Origin: Nostoc sp. GT001 | GTDB lineage: Bacteria; Cyanobacteriota; Cyanobacteriia; Cyanobacteriales; Nostocaceae | DNA: 64,000 nucleotides | Direction: 5' to 3' | NCBI RefSeq assembly: GCF_030382115.1 | Contig: NZ_JAUDRJ010000003.1 | Span: 3,809,818 to 3,873,817 of the forward strand | Part shown: positions 25,537 through 35,800 of the stretch, one piece after another | Position numbering within the stretch: position 1 is the first letter of the stretch | Layout: each line of letters opens with the position of its first letter | Position numbers and translations under genes: made by a program | Notes under the pieces: model-generated | What the model saw: only the letters and a program-made list of their open reading frames with translations | The model's database searches: none | Told to the model about the DNA's origin: nothing

Positions 25537-28500
25537 ATGTCAAATCAAATAACTCAGGGGTTTCAGCTTTCCATTCAACAAAAGCGTCTTTGGTTATTAC
25601 AGCAGTCTAGTTCAGCTTATTTGGCTCAATGTGCTTTTCTTATAGAAGGCAATCTTAAACCAGAGATATTAAAAATTGCTTTAGAACAAGTTGCTATTCG
25701 ACACGGAATTTTGGGTACAACTTTTCATTGCTTACCTGGAATGAAAATTCCTGTAATGGTTTTAGGAAATAGCAGTATTTTGTCGTGGCGTGAGATTGAT
25801 TTAACTCACTGTGAACCGAAAGAACTTTCAAGCAAAATTGCATATTTTTGTCAGGAAGCACGTAGTTTTAATTTCGAGTTTAAGCAAGGGCCACTTTTAC
25901 ATATATCTCTACTGAAACTTGATGTGCAGAAGCACAGTTTAATCATCAGTTTACCTTCACTTTGTGCCGATACCCGGACACTCAAAAATCTGGTAACTGA
26001 AATCAGCAAGTCATATTCTGCTTGCTTACAAGGTGAGAGGATATCAGAAGAAGTTGTCCAATATCTGCAATTCTCAGAATGGCAAAATCAATTACTCACA
26101 GATGAAGATACAGAAACAGCTAAAAAATATTGGCACGATCAAAAGCTTTCTACACTTGCTTCGTTGAAGTTACCTTTTGAGAGCCAGCCATTACAACCAT
26201 CAAAATTTGAGATAAACTGCTGTCGATTAGATATTACTCCTGATGTAACAGCTAAGATTGCCAACTTAGCTCAAAAGTATGATACCTCCACAGATGTTGT
26301 CTTACTAGCTTGCTGGCAAACTCTGATTTGGCGACTTACAAGACAGCCAGATATCGTTATTGGTATGGCTAGCGATCGCAGAGACTATGAAGAACTATAT
26401 AATTTATTAGGACTTGTGGCTACTTGGTTGCCAATTCACAGCCATTTGACACCAAATTTACGTTTTAGAGAAGTTTTAGAACTAGCTCATCAAACTATAG
26501 AAGCGGGTGCAGAATGGCAAGATTATTTTGTGCCAGAACCCATAGAAAATCACGAGCAACTAGCTTTTCCCATCGGTTTTGAGTTTGAGCAACTACCAGA
26601 AAAACTCTTTGCTGGCGACGTGTCATTTTCTCTTGAGCAATATTACACTTGTATTGAAAAATTTAAAGTAAAACTTACTTGTACTCAACGCGAGCATTCT
26701 TTAACGACAGAATTCTACTACGATATTAATTATTTTTCAGCCGATACTATTGAACGTCTAGCCAAAGAATTTCAAACTTTATTAACGAGTGTAACTGCTA
26801 ATCCTGAAGAGAAAATCAGCCAATTAGAAATTCTCAGCTTTAGCGATCGCCAACAATTACTAGTAGAATTTAATCAAACACATCTTGACAATCTACAAGA
26901 TAAATGTATTCACAAATTATTTGAAGCACAAGTACAAAAAACACCTGATAAAATTGCCGTTGTCTTTGAAGATCAACAACTAACTTATGCACAATTGAAT
27001 CGCAAAGCCAATCAAGTTGCTAACTATTTGCAGCAGCGAGGAGTCAAGCCGGAAGTTTTAGTAGGACTTTGCACAGAGCGATCGCTCTTGATGATTATTG
27101 GACTTTTAGGCATCCTGAAAGCTGGTGGAGCTTATCTACCACTAGATCCAACCTTACCCAAGGAAGGTTTTGCTAGCCGATTGCAGGATATCGAAATACC
27201 AATAATATTGACACAACAGCGATTAGTCGATAACCTGCCAACAGATGTAGCGGAGATAGTTTTTCTAGATACAAATTGGGATATTATTGCCGATCGCAAA
27301 GATGATAATCCCGCCAGTGCAGTGACAGCCCAGAATTTAGTTTATGTCTTGTTCACCTCTGGCTCTACTGGTAAACCGAAGGGAGTTGCGATCGAACATC
27401 GGCAACTACTGAATTACCTTCACGGAATTACACAGAGGTTAGACTTATCAACAACAACTAACTTCGCCACAGTTTCCACCTTAGCTGCCGACTTGGGTAA
27501 CACTGGAATCTTCGCTGCTCTTTGCACTGGCGGATGTCTGCATATATTATCCATCGAGTGTGCTACAGACTCAGCAGCCTTGGCACAATATTGCCGCACC
27601 CATCCCATCGACTGTCTCAAAATTGTTCCCTCCCACCTGGCTACTCTTCTCGCCTCTGCACCATCTGATTCCATCTTGCCCCGCCAGCAGCTAATTCTGG
27701 GTGGCGAGGCTGCAAGCTGGCAACTTATTGAACAGATTCGGCAGCAAGCACCATCTAGCTTAATCTTTAATCATTACGGCCCTACAGAAGCCACCGTGGG
27801 GGTTACTACCTTTGCAGTTGAAAATCAGCAAATTAGTACGCAGACAGTACCTCTTGGTCGTCCACTTGCCAATACGCAGATTTATTTACTGGATGAGCAA
27901 CTGCAACCAGTACCCATTGGTGTAGCAGGTGAACTGTACATCGGCGGTGCGGGATTAGCTAGGGGTTATCTCAATCAGTCTGATATAACGGCAGAAAAGT
28001 TTATTCCTAATCCTTTTGCAAAGACAGGTTCGCGTTTATACAAAAGTGGTGATATGGCTCGTTACTTACCTGACGGCAATATTGAATTCATTGGGCGAGT
28101 TGATCGTCAGGTAAAAATTAGGGGCTTCCGTATTGAACTTGGAGAAATTGAAAACGTATTGTGTCAACATCTGCAAGTGCAACAGGCTGTAGTTTCTGTC
28201 CGGGAAGGCAATGGCAACAAATCTTTAGTAGTTTACATTGTTTCTAAGCAACAACAAATACTTAATGTCAGCGAACTACAAAGATTCTTAAGACAGCAAC
28301 TACCGGAATACATGATGCCCTCAACTTTCATCATGTTAAAGGCTTTGCCACTGACACCCAATGGTAAAGTTAACTATAGTGCGCTCTCAGAGTCAAATGG
28401 CGATCGCCTAGAATTGGCAGCAACTTATGAACCACCACAAAATGAGGTAGAGCAAGCGATCGCTAATATCTGGCAACAGATGCTTCATGTTGAGAAAGTG

Positions 28501-28743
28501 GGCATTTATGATAATTTCTTTGATATCGGTGGTCATTCATTACTGCTTGTTCAAATTCACGCCAAACTACGAGAAATTTTCCCTACCAATATATCTGTAA
28601 TTAATTTATTTGAACATCCAACCATCAACTCTTTAGCTAAATATTTAACGCAAAAGCAGACCGAAATACCTTCGTTTGAGGAAAGCACTCAACGCGCCCA
28701 GAGCCGTACTGCTTCTAGGCAATCTAGAGCGCACTCCAGGTAA
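25537..28743 (+). CDS. NRPS module: Interface-A(Asp)-T
   Basis: A 1068-residue protein from the ATG at 25537 (a GTG at 25507 would add ten residues). Its N-terminal 430 residues form an Interface domain of condensation fold with PSLCADT in place of HHxxxDG. An A domain follows with FTSGSTGKPKGV, AADLGNTGIF, NHYGPTEATVG and PNGKVNYSAL, then a T domain with IGGHSLLLVQ. The specificity positions read DLTKIGHVGK, the established Asp code. With an Interface domain and the upstream fused TauD domain, this module should present T-bound Asp for beta-hydroxylation. The upstream C domain (22100-23400) would form the peptide bond in trans of this protein. The tail after the T domain is Ser/Arg-rich (RAQSRTASRQSR) and may be a docking segment. 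Confidence 0.9.
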   Translation: MSNQITQGFQLSIQQKRLWLLQQSSSAYLAQCAFLIEGNLKPEILKIALEQVAIRHGILGTTFHCLPGMKIPVMVLGNSSILSWREIDLTHCEPKELSSKIAYFCQEARSFNFEFKQGPLLHISLLKLDVQKHSLIISLPSLCADTRTLKNLVTEISKSYSACLQGERISEEVVQYLQFSEWQNQLLTDEDTETAKKYWHDQKLSTLASLKLPFESQPLQPSKFEINCCRLDITPDVTAKIANLAQKYDTSTDVVLLACWQTLIWRLTRQPDIVIGMASDRRDYEELYNLLGLVATWLPIHSHLTPNLRFREVLELAHQTIEAGAEWQDYFVPEPIENHEQLAFPIGFEFEQLPEKLFAGDVSFSLEQYYTCIEKFKVKLTCTQREHSLTTEFYYDINYFSADTIERLAKEFQTLLTSVTANPEEKISQLEILSFSDRQQLLVEFNQTHLDNLQDKCIHKLFEAQVQKTPDKIAVVFEDQQLTYAQLNRKANQVANYLQQRGVKPEVLVGLCTERSLLMIIGLLGILKAGGAYLPLDPTLPKEGFASRLQDIEIPIILTQQRLVDNLPTDVAEIVFLDTNWDIIADRKDDNPASAVTAQNLVYVLFTSGSTGKPKGVAIEHRQLLNYLHGITQRLDLSTTTNFATVSTLAADLGNTGIFAALCTGGCLHILSIECATDSAALAQYCRTHPIDCLKIVPSHLATLLASAPSDSILPRQQLILGGEAASWQLIEQIRQQAPSSLIFNHYGPTEATVGVTTFAVENQQISTQTVPLGRPLANTQIYLLDEQLQPVPIGVAGELYIGGAGLARGYLNQSDITAEKFIPNPFAKTGSRLYKSGDMARYLPDGNIEFIGRVDRQVKIRGFRIELGEIENVLCQHLQVQQAVVSVREGNGNKSLVVYIVSKQQQILNVSELQRFLRQQLPEYMMPSTFIMLKALPLTPNGKVNYSALSESNGDRLELAATYEPPQNEVEQAIANIWQQMLHVEKVGIYDNFFDIGGHSLLLVQIHAKLREIFPTNISVINLFEHPTINSLAKYLTQKQTEIPSFEESTQRAQSRTASRQSRAHSR

Positions 28744-28745
28744 CA

Positions 28746-29765
28746 TTGACTAAATTAGGATTGCTAAAACCTACTAATAACAATTTACACATGACATATA
28801 ATGACCTTAAGGAAAATCAAATAAGCGATTTAGACATAGCTATTATCGGTATGTCAGGGCGGTTTCCTAAAGCCAGGAATTTGGATAAATTTTGGCAAAA
28901 TTTAAAAGATGGTTTGGAAGCAATTTCATTTTTTTCAGACCAAGAGCTAGAATCAATTGGTCTAGACAAAACTACACTAAATAATCCGAATTATGTCAAA
29001 GCAAAAGCTATATTGGAAGATATAGAATTATTTGATGCTGGATTCTTTGATTACTCTCCTAAAACAGCAGAAATAATAGATCCACAGCACCGCCTATTTT
29101 TGGAAACAGCTTGGGAAGCTTTGGAAAGTGCTGGCTATGATTCTAAAACTTATCAAGGTCGAATTGGTGTTTATGGTAGTGCCAGTATTAGTAGTTACTT
29201 TTTATTCAATCTTTTTTCCAATCCTGAATTAATAAAATTAGTTGGTCTTGACCAAATTAGACATAATAATCGTACAGATAATCTGACTACACGAGTTGCT
29301 TATAAATTAGACTTAAAGGGTTCAGCTATCACGATTCAAACTGGATGCTCTAGCTCATTAGTTGCTGTTCATTTAGCCTGCCAAAGCTTAATAGATCGTG
29401 AATCCGATCTGGTCTTAGCAGGTGGAGTTTCTATAACTAACTTACAAAAAACTGGCTATGCTTATCAAGAGGGAGGAATTTTGTCTCCCGATGGACACTG
29501 CCGCGCCTTTGATGCCAAAGCGCAAGGAACAGTTGGCGGTGATGGTGTAGGTATAGTCATTTTAAAACGATTAGCAGATGCGATCGCCGATCGAGATTAT
29601 ATTCATGGTCTGATTAAAGGTTCAGCCATTAATAATGATGGTTCAGCCAAAGTTGGCTATACAGCTCCGAGTATCGATGGTCAAGCCAAGGTGATTGCAG
29701 AGGCTCTCGCCATCAGCAGAATCGAACCCGACATGGTCAGTTATATAGAGGCTCATGGCACCTAA
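28746..29765 (+). CDS. Type I PKS ketosynthase, 5' part of a frameshifted KS-AT gene
   Basis: This covers most of a ketosynthase: DLDIAIIGMSGRFPKA near the start and DPQHRLFLETAWEALE. The active-site Cys201 sits in QTGCSSSLVAVHLA. The first catalytic His region EAHGT lies at the very end of the frame. The reading stops at TAA (29763-29765), exactly where the family continues EAHGTGTxLGDPIE. Removing TA at 29763-29764 rejoins the frame (reading GTSTVLGD; replacing TAAG with GG would give the usual GTGT). The start may be TTG at 28746, three bases after the previous stop, or ATG at 28791. It would extend the Asp-bearing chain by two carbons. Confidence 0.85.
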   Translation: MTKLGLLKPTNNNLHMTYNDLKENQISDLDIAIIGMSGRFPKARNLDKFWQNLKDGLEAISFFSDQELESIGLDKTTLNNPNYVKAKAILEDIELFDAGFFDYSPKTAEIIDPQHRLFLETAWEALESAGYDSKTYQGRIGVYGSASISSYFLFNLFSNPELIKLVGLDQIRHNNRTDNLTTRVAYKLDLKGSAITIQTGCSSSLVAVHLACQSLIDRESDLVLAGGVSITNLQKTGYAYQEGGILSPDGHCRAFDAKAQGTVGGDGVGIVILKRLADAIADRDYIHGLIKGSAINNDGSAKVGYTAPSIDGQAKVIAEALAISRIEPDMVSYIEAHGT

Positions 29766-31750
29766 GCACAGTTTTAGGAGATCCGATTGAAATTGCCGCG
29801 TTAACTAAATCTTTTCGCGCCAGAACTCAGAAAAAGAATTTCTGCGCCATCGGTTCGGTAAAAACGAATATCGGCCACTTAGATACTGCATCTGGTGTTG
29901 CAGGTTTAATCAAAACTGTCCTCGCGCTCAAAAACAAGCAAATACCACCAAGTCTGCACTTTCAAGAACCATCACCCCAGATTGATTTTGCTAACAGTCC
30001 CTTTTACGTTAACAACAAGCTTTCAGAATGGAAGTCAAACGGACATCCTAGACGTGCAGGAGTCAGTTCCTTTGGTATTGGCGGCACTAATGCTCATGTG
30101 ATTCTAGAAGAAGCCCCGGTAGTGCAGCAGGGGGGCAGGGGGGCAGCACTTCGGCTACGCTCAGTGACCGAGGGGCAGGGGAGGAAACATCATCTGTTGG
30201 TTGTTTCTGCAAAAACAGAATCAGCATTAGAGGCAGCTACGGCAAATCTGGCTAATCACCTCAAACAGCATCCCGATTTAAACTTAGCTGATGTTGCTTA
30301 CACTCTGGGGGTAGGTCGTCGAGCTTTTGACTATCGTCGGATGGTAGTTTGTCAAGACCTTGATGATGCAATCAAAGTTTTAGAGACAAAGGATACGCAA
30401 CGAGTTTTCACGCACTATCAAGAACCAGGTGAGTCAGAAGTTGTGTTTATGTTTCCCGGTCAGGGATCTCAGTATGTAGACATGGGTAGAGAGTTATACC
30501 AAACTGAGCCAATTTTCCGGGAACAGGTTGATTATTGTTGTGAACAACTTAAACCTATTTTAGGGTTAGACTTACGCACTATTCTCTATCCCAGCGACGA
30601 ACAGATCCAATGGGCGACACAGCAGCTAACACAAACTCATATTACTCAGCCGGCGTTGTTCGCGATCGAATATGCTCTAGCACAATTGTGGTTATCTAGG
30701 GGAGTATGCCCTAGTGCAATGATTGGTCACAGTATAGGAGAATATGTCGCCGCTTGTTTAGCTGGGGTATTTTGTTTAGCAGATGCATTGATGCTAGTTG
30801 CTACTCGTGGACAACTGATGCAGCAACTACCTTCAGGAGCAATGCTGGCTGTAGCACTACCTGAGAAAAAAGTTACGCAGATGCTAGGTGATAAACTTTC
30901 CTTAGCAGCCATCAACGCACCAGAGCGCTGTGTAGTTTCAGGCCCAACCGCAGAGATTGAAGATTTACAAAACCGCTTAACCGAGCAAGGGATTGACTCT
31001 CGTTTTCTGCATACTTCCCATGCCTTTCATTCTCAAATGATGGAATCTATTATTGAGCCATTTACCAAGTTATTTGCAAAAATCAATCTTAATCACCCAA
31101 AAATTCCTTTTTTATCTAACGTAACTGGCACTTGGATTACTCCAGAGGAAGCAACAGATAACAATTATTGGGCTAAACATTTGCGGTCATCAGTGCGCTT
31201 TGCTGATGGTATTACTGAATTGTGTAAACAGCCAAATCGGATTTTTTTAGAAGTTGGATCTGGTCGCACTTTAAGTACTTTAACTAAACAACAAGCTCAA
31301 GGACATTTGGCACTTTGCTCCATACGTCATCCTCATGACCAACAATCCGATGTTGCATTCTTACTAAATACTCTGGGACATTTGTGGCTGTGTGGAATAC
31401 AAGTGGATTGGTCAGGATTTGATACCAATCAAAAATGTCATCGACTTCCTTTACCGACTTACCCTTTTGAACGACAAAAATACTGGGTTGATTCTTCTAA
31501 AGATAATGACTTCAATCCATTGAATGAAAAAGACACTCATAATAATCAAAAGTTAGAGAATGAAAAAGTTAGTAATCATAAAAATCATTTAGGAGAGAAA
31601 TCACAACATTTCCTTGTTGAATCTCCGCAAAACAATATTCTCCATTTGAGTAATAAAAATGAAAAACGCGATAATCCTGCCAAAAAAATAATAGATCGTC
31701 AAATTTCTATTATGTTTCAGCAGTTAGAACTATTAGAAAAAGATATGTAG
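29765..31750 (+). CDS. Type I PKS ketosynthase end and malonyl acyltransferase (3' part of the frameshifted KS-AT gene)
   Basis: The frame contains the rest of the KS (LGDPIEIAAL, the Lys/His motif SVKTNIGHLD, and SSFGIGGTNAHVILEE), a linker carrying an inserted repeat, and an acyltransferase with PGQGSQYVDMG, GHSIGEY and the malonyl-type signature SHAFHSQ. There is no reductive domain and no ACP. The C-terminal 90 residues are polar and helical (FQQLELLEKDM at the end), suitable as a docking segment to the ACP-aminotransferase protein encoded 60 bp downstream. As in McyE/MycA-type systems, the beta-keto group would be converted to a beta-amino group by the next protein. Confidence 0.86.
   Translation, partial: STVLGDPIEIAALTKSFRARTQKKNFCAIGSVKTNIGHLDTASGVAGLIKTVLALKNKQIPPSLHFQEPSPQIDFANSPFYVNNKLSEWKSNGHPRRAGVSSFGIGGTNAHVILEEAPVVQQGGRGAALRLRSVTEGQGRKHHLLVVSAKTESALEAATANLANHLKQHPDLNLADVAYTLGVGRRAFDYRRMVVCQDLDDAIKVLETKDTQRVFTHYQEPGESEVVFMFPGQGSQYVDMGRELYQTEPIFREQVDYCCEQLKPILGLDLRTILYPSDEQIQWATQQLTQTHITQPALFAIEYALAQLWLSRGVCPSAMIGHSIGEYVAACLAGVFCLADALMLVATRGQLMQQLPSGAMLAVALPEKKVTQMLGDKLSLAAINAPERCVVSGPTAEIEDLQNRLTEQGIDSRFLHTSHAFHSQMMESIIEPFTKLFAKINLNHPKIPFLSNVTGTWITPEEATDNNYWAKHLRSSVRFADGITELCKQPNRIFLEVGSGRTLSTLTKQQAQGHLALCSIRHPHDQQSDVAFLLNTLGHLWLCGIQVDWSGFDTNQKCHRLPLPTYPFERQKYWVDSSKDNDFNPLNEKDTHNNQKLENEKVSNHKNHLGEKSQHFLVESPQNNILHLSNKNEKRDNPAKKIIDRQISIMFQQLELLEKDM
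30121..30187 (+). repeat. In-frame GC-rich palindromic repeat in the KS-AT linker, copy 1
   Basis: A G-rich stretch is followed by 44 bases (30144-30187) identical to 38471-38514 in the second PKS. The core contains CACT/AGTG arms around CTTCGGCTACGCTC. It is unlike the surrounding AT-rich code and translates in frame as GGRGAALRLRSVTEGQGRK, an insert not expected in KS-AT linkers. It resembles the dispersed short repeats of Nostocales genomes. Confidence 0.6.
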
Positions 31751-31809
31751 TTTCACACAAGAATAACTAATTTTTTAGTTCGTAGTAATGTCAAAAAACG
31801 TAAAATTTT

Positions 31810-32805
31810 ATGAATGAAGATTATCAATATAAAAAAATAATATCGACACTTAAACACATTATTAGTGAGTCATTGGGAGTGAAATCATCTGGAATAGATA
31901 TTCATACTCCTTTTCTGGCGATGGGTGTTGACTCTCTAATTTTGTTGCAAATTAATCGTGCTATTCAACAAGATTTAGGTATTGATATTCCTTTTCGCCT
32001 ATTGCTTGAAGATTTATCAACAATTCATGCATTAGGAACTCATATAGCCCAAGAGCTACCTCCACAAAATCTGATTGTAGAGCCTTCTTTTCAGGAATCA
32101 ACCTTTAGCCCAATACTACAAGCACATACTGAAAAGACTTCAGATACACAAAATTTGGAGCAAGAAGATGAAAAGTCTGTAACAGATACAGTACTCGAAC
32201 AGGTAATAGAACAGCAGCTTCAGTTGATGTCTAAACAGCTGGACATTTTACAAAAAGCAGGTTCCTCGAAGAAGATATTACCTGTACAAAAAGCAATCCC
32301 ATCTACCCCTATTCAGCATCAAGTAGAACAAGCTGCTCAATCTTTAATTAATAACTCTGATTTTTCAGAAAGTTCATCATCGATTCAAACTGAGTCTAAT
32401 CAACAACTCATCACCCAAACAATTGAGCCTCTTCAGTTAGAATCAAAGACTCTATTAACTCTCCGTCAACAAAAACATTTAGATGCTTTAATTACACGTT
32501 TTGTCAAACTTACTCCCGAATCTAAACGACTTACTCAAGCTTATCGTTCCTACCATGCCAATAGCAGGGCGATAACAGGCTTCCTGCCCTCCATTAAAGA
32601 GATATTATATCCTATTCACGGACAGCGTGGAGAGGGAGCAAGACTTTGGGATGTTGATGGCCAAGAGTATGTAGACATTTCGATGGGGTTTGGTGCGCTT
32701 TTATTTGGTCATTCACCATCTTTTATCATCGAAGCTATTCAAGAACAAATAAAGCAAGGTATATTGCACGGGCTACAATCGCGTCTCGCTTGGTCAGGTT
32801 GCTGA
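31810..32805 (+). CDS. ACP and N-terminal part of a PLP aminotransferase (5' part of a frameshifted ACP-AMT-C-A-T gene)
   Basis: Residues 1-80 form an acyl carrier domain with the attachment Ser in MGVDSLILLQ. This supplies the ACP missing from the upstream KS-AT protein. A long polar Gln/Ser-rich linker (about residues 85-215) leads into a glutamate-1-semialdehyde-type class III aminotransferase (GEGARLWDVDGQEYVDISMG). The frame ends at TGA (32803-32805). A single extra base, best explained as C32789, accounts for this: without it the text reads LQSRLVGQVAELICEL and continues in the next frame. The homologue at 54010 has LVSEVAELISQL at the same place. Confidence 0.85.
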   Translation: MNEDYQYKKIISTLKHIISESLGVKSSGIDIHTPFLAMGVDSLILLQINRAIQQDLGIDIPFRLLLEDLSTIHALGTHIAQELPPQNLIVEPSFQESTFSPILQAHTEKTSDTQNLEQEDEKSVTDTVLEQVIEQQLQLMSKQLDILQKAGSSKKILPVQKAIPSTPIQHQVEQAAQSLINNSDFSESSSSIQTESNQQLITQTIEPLQLESKTLLTLRQQKHLDALITRFVKLTPESKRLTQAYRSYHANSRAITGFLPSIKEILYPIHGQRGEGARLWDVDGQEYVDISMGFGALLFGHSPSFIIEAIQEQIKQGILHGLQSRLAWSGC

Positions 32806-35800
32806 GTTAATTTGTGAGTTGACAGGCGCAGAACGAGCAGCTTTTTGTAACGATGGCACAGAAGCGGTGATGGCAGCAATCCGCCTAGCACGGGCTACTA
32901 CAAGACGCTCTAAGATTGCTTTATTTGCTGGTTCTTATCATGGTACTTATGATGGGGTTTTGGTAAGAGGAGTAACAACTAGCGAAGGAACGAAGCGTTC
33001 TATCCCCAGAGCTATAGGTATTCCATCATACATTGCTGATGATGTTATCGTACTTGACTATGGACAACCTGAATCTCTCGAAATTCTGAAAACTCATGCT
33101 TACGAACTGGCAGCAGTTCTGGTGGAACCGATACAAAGCAGTCGCCCAGATTTGCAACCAAAAGAGTTTCTGCTGCAACTCAGACAATTAACTCAAGCAA
33201 CAGGAACCGTATTAATTTTTGACGAAGTAATTACCGGTTTTCGGATGCACCCAGGTGGGATTCAAGGCTTGTGGAATATTCAAGCAGATTTGACTACATA
33301 CGGTAAAGCCGTTGCTGCTGGGATGCCAATTGGAGTTATAGCTGGCAAGGCAGCTTTAATGGATATCCTTGACGGTGGGATGTGGAACTATGGAGATGGG
33401 TCTTATCCTCAAGCGGACACCACAGTATTTGCAGGTACTTTCTTCAAACATCCTTTAGTAATGGCGGCGGCTTGGGCTGCACTCAACTATATTAAAAATA
33501 GTGGACCAAAATTACAGCAGGAGTTATCTGCAAAAACAACGAAATTAGCCCAGACTCTTAATAGTTACTTTGAACAAAAACAAGTTCCTATTCAAGTAGT
33601 CCATTTTGGTTCGCTGTTTCGTTTTATCGCCTCATCTCCTCTCAAGTTTGGTCAGTTGTTTTTCTATCATCTCTTAGAAAAAGGCGTTTATGTTTGGGAA
33701 GGACGCACATTTTATCTGTCTACGGCGCATACTGATGCAGATATTGAACACGTAATTGGGGCAGTCAAGGAAAGCGTAGTAGAAATGCAAGAAGGGGAAT
33801 TATTGCCACCTGCCCCGATTTCAACAACGCTCAAAATTCCCCTGACAGCAGCGCAAAAAGAACTGTGGTTTTTGGCACAGATGGGAGATGAAGTTTCCCG
33901 CGCCTACAACGAATCTAGAACTATCCATCTGCGAGGGACTGGTAATTTATTGGCAGTGCGTAAAGCTGTTCAGGAAATTATCAATCGTCACGAAGCGCTG
34001 CGAACTACTTTTAGCCCAGAGGGGGATAATCAACTGATTCATCCCACTTTGACTATAGACATTCCTGTGAGTGACTTTTCAACTTTAGGTAAAAGTCAAC
34101 GAGAAACACAGCTATCAGAATTATTAGCACGAGAAGCTCAACAAGTTTTCCATTTAGAAAAAGGGCCGTTGCTGAACTGTCATATCGTCAAGTTGCAGGA
34201 AGATCATCATCTTGTAATTCTGACAAATCATCACATTATTGCTGATGGTTGGTCAATTAGTATTTTATTACGAGAACTAGCAGTAATTTATTCAGCAGAA
34301 TGCCAAGGTATTGCTAGCCAACTTCCCCAACCCATGAAATGGAGTGAGTATGCTCTGTGGCAAGTACAAATGCAACAGAGTCCAGAAATGGCAAAAGCTG
34401 AAGCTTATTGGCTGAGTCAATTTGCTAGTTCAGTGCCTGTTTTGGAATTACCAACTGACCGGCCTCGACCACCAATATTTTCGTACACTGGAGCGCGAGA
34501 AAATCTCAGCCTCGATTCCACTTTGTATAATTCTTTGAAAAGCTTAAGTCTACAACGTGGTTATACTTTATTTACGATTCTTTTAACAGCATTTTTCACC
34601 TTATTGCAACGATTGACGAATCAACAAGATATCGTTGTTGGTATTGCTTCGGCTGGACAATCTGCGATCGCAGGTGAATATCTTGTCGGCCACTGTGTTA
34701 ATCTATTGCCCATACGCAGCCAAGTTGTTGGCAATCCAGGCTTTGCAGAGTATTTAAGTTCAGTTCAGCAGATATTGTTAGATGCTTACGAGTATCAAAT
34801 TTATCCTTTTATTAAACTAATTGAAAATTTAAAGTTACCACGAGATCCTAGCCGCACCCCTCTTTTTACCACAGGGTTTAATCTGGACAAAGCTCCATTA
34901 GAGTCCAAGTCTTTAAAACAAGAGTTTGAAATAGCTAAAAATTCTACCAGTGCTACTAAGCTGGATATTAATTTAAATATTCTTCAGACAGACAGTGAAC
35001 TAGTAATAGAACTGGAATATAATACAGATTTATTTGATACCCAAACAATTCAGCGTTGGCTCGGACATTACGTAACCTTGCTAGAAGGTGTTGTCGCCAA
35101 CTCAGAGCAACCTCTAAAAGAATTGCCTATATTGACACAAACTCAACAGCATCAGTTGTTGGTGGAATGGAATAATACTAAAGTTGACTATCCTGGTGAG
35201 TATTGTATCCATGAGTTATTTGAGGCTCAAGTAGAGCGATTGCCTGATGCAATTGCCGTAACCTTTGAAGACCAACACCTCACCTATCGAGAGCTAAATA
35301 ACCACGCAAATCAATTGGCGCATTATTTACAATCTCTTGGGGTAAAACCAGAGGTATTGGTAGGGATTTGTGTGGAGCGATCGCTTGAAATGGCAATCGG
35401 AATTTTAGGCATTCTGAAAGCTGGTGGCGCTTATGTGCCACTCGATCCAGCATATCCACAGGAACGACTAGCTTTAATATTAGATGATGTCAAACCTTTA
35501 GTGTTGCTTACTCAAAAGCATCTAGTTGCGGAACTCCCGACATCTGCGGCTAAGGTTGTATGCCTAGACGAATGGGATCTGTACGCCCAGGAAAGTCAGA
35601 AAAATCCTAGTAGCAGTGTGACAGCCGAAAACCTGGCTTATGTGATTTACACTTCCGGCTCTACAGGAACACCTAAAGGCGTTCTGATTACGCACCAAGC
35701 TTTAGTGAACCACAGTATTGCTGCTGCTAAAGCTTATGAACTGCAACCAGAAGATCGCATTCTCCAATTCGCTTCTGTGAGCTTTGATGTGGCAGCCGAA

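Noticed and set aside
33233..33238. Intact ACCGGT as evidence about the TA insertions
   Set aside because: It argues against an error at every ACCGGT site but does not rule out a partial or context-dependent artefact, so it is not used to decide the matter.
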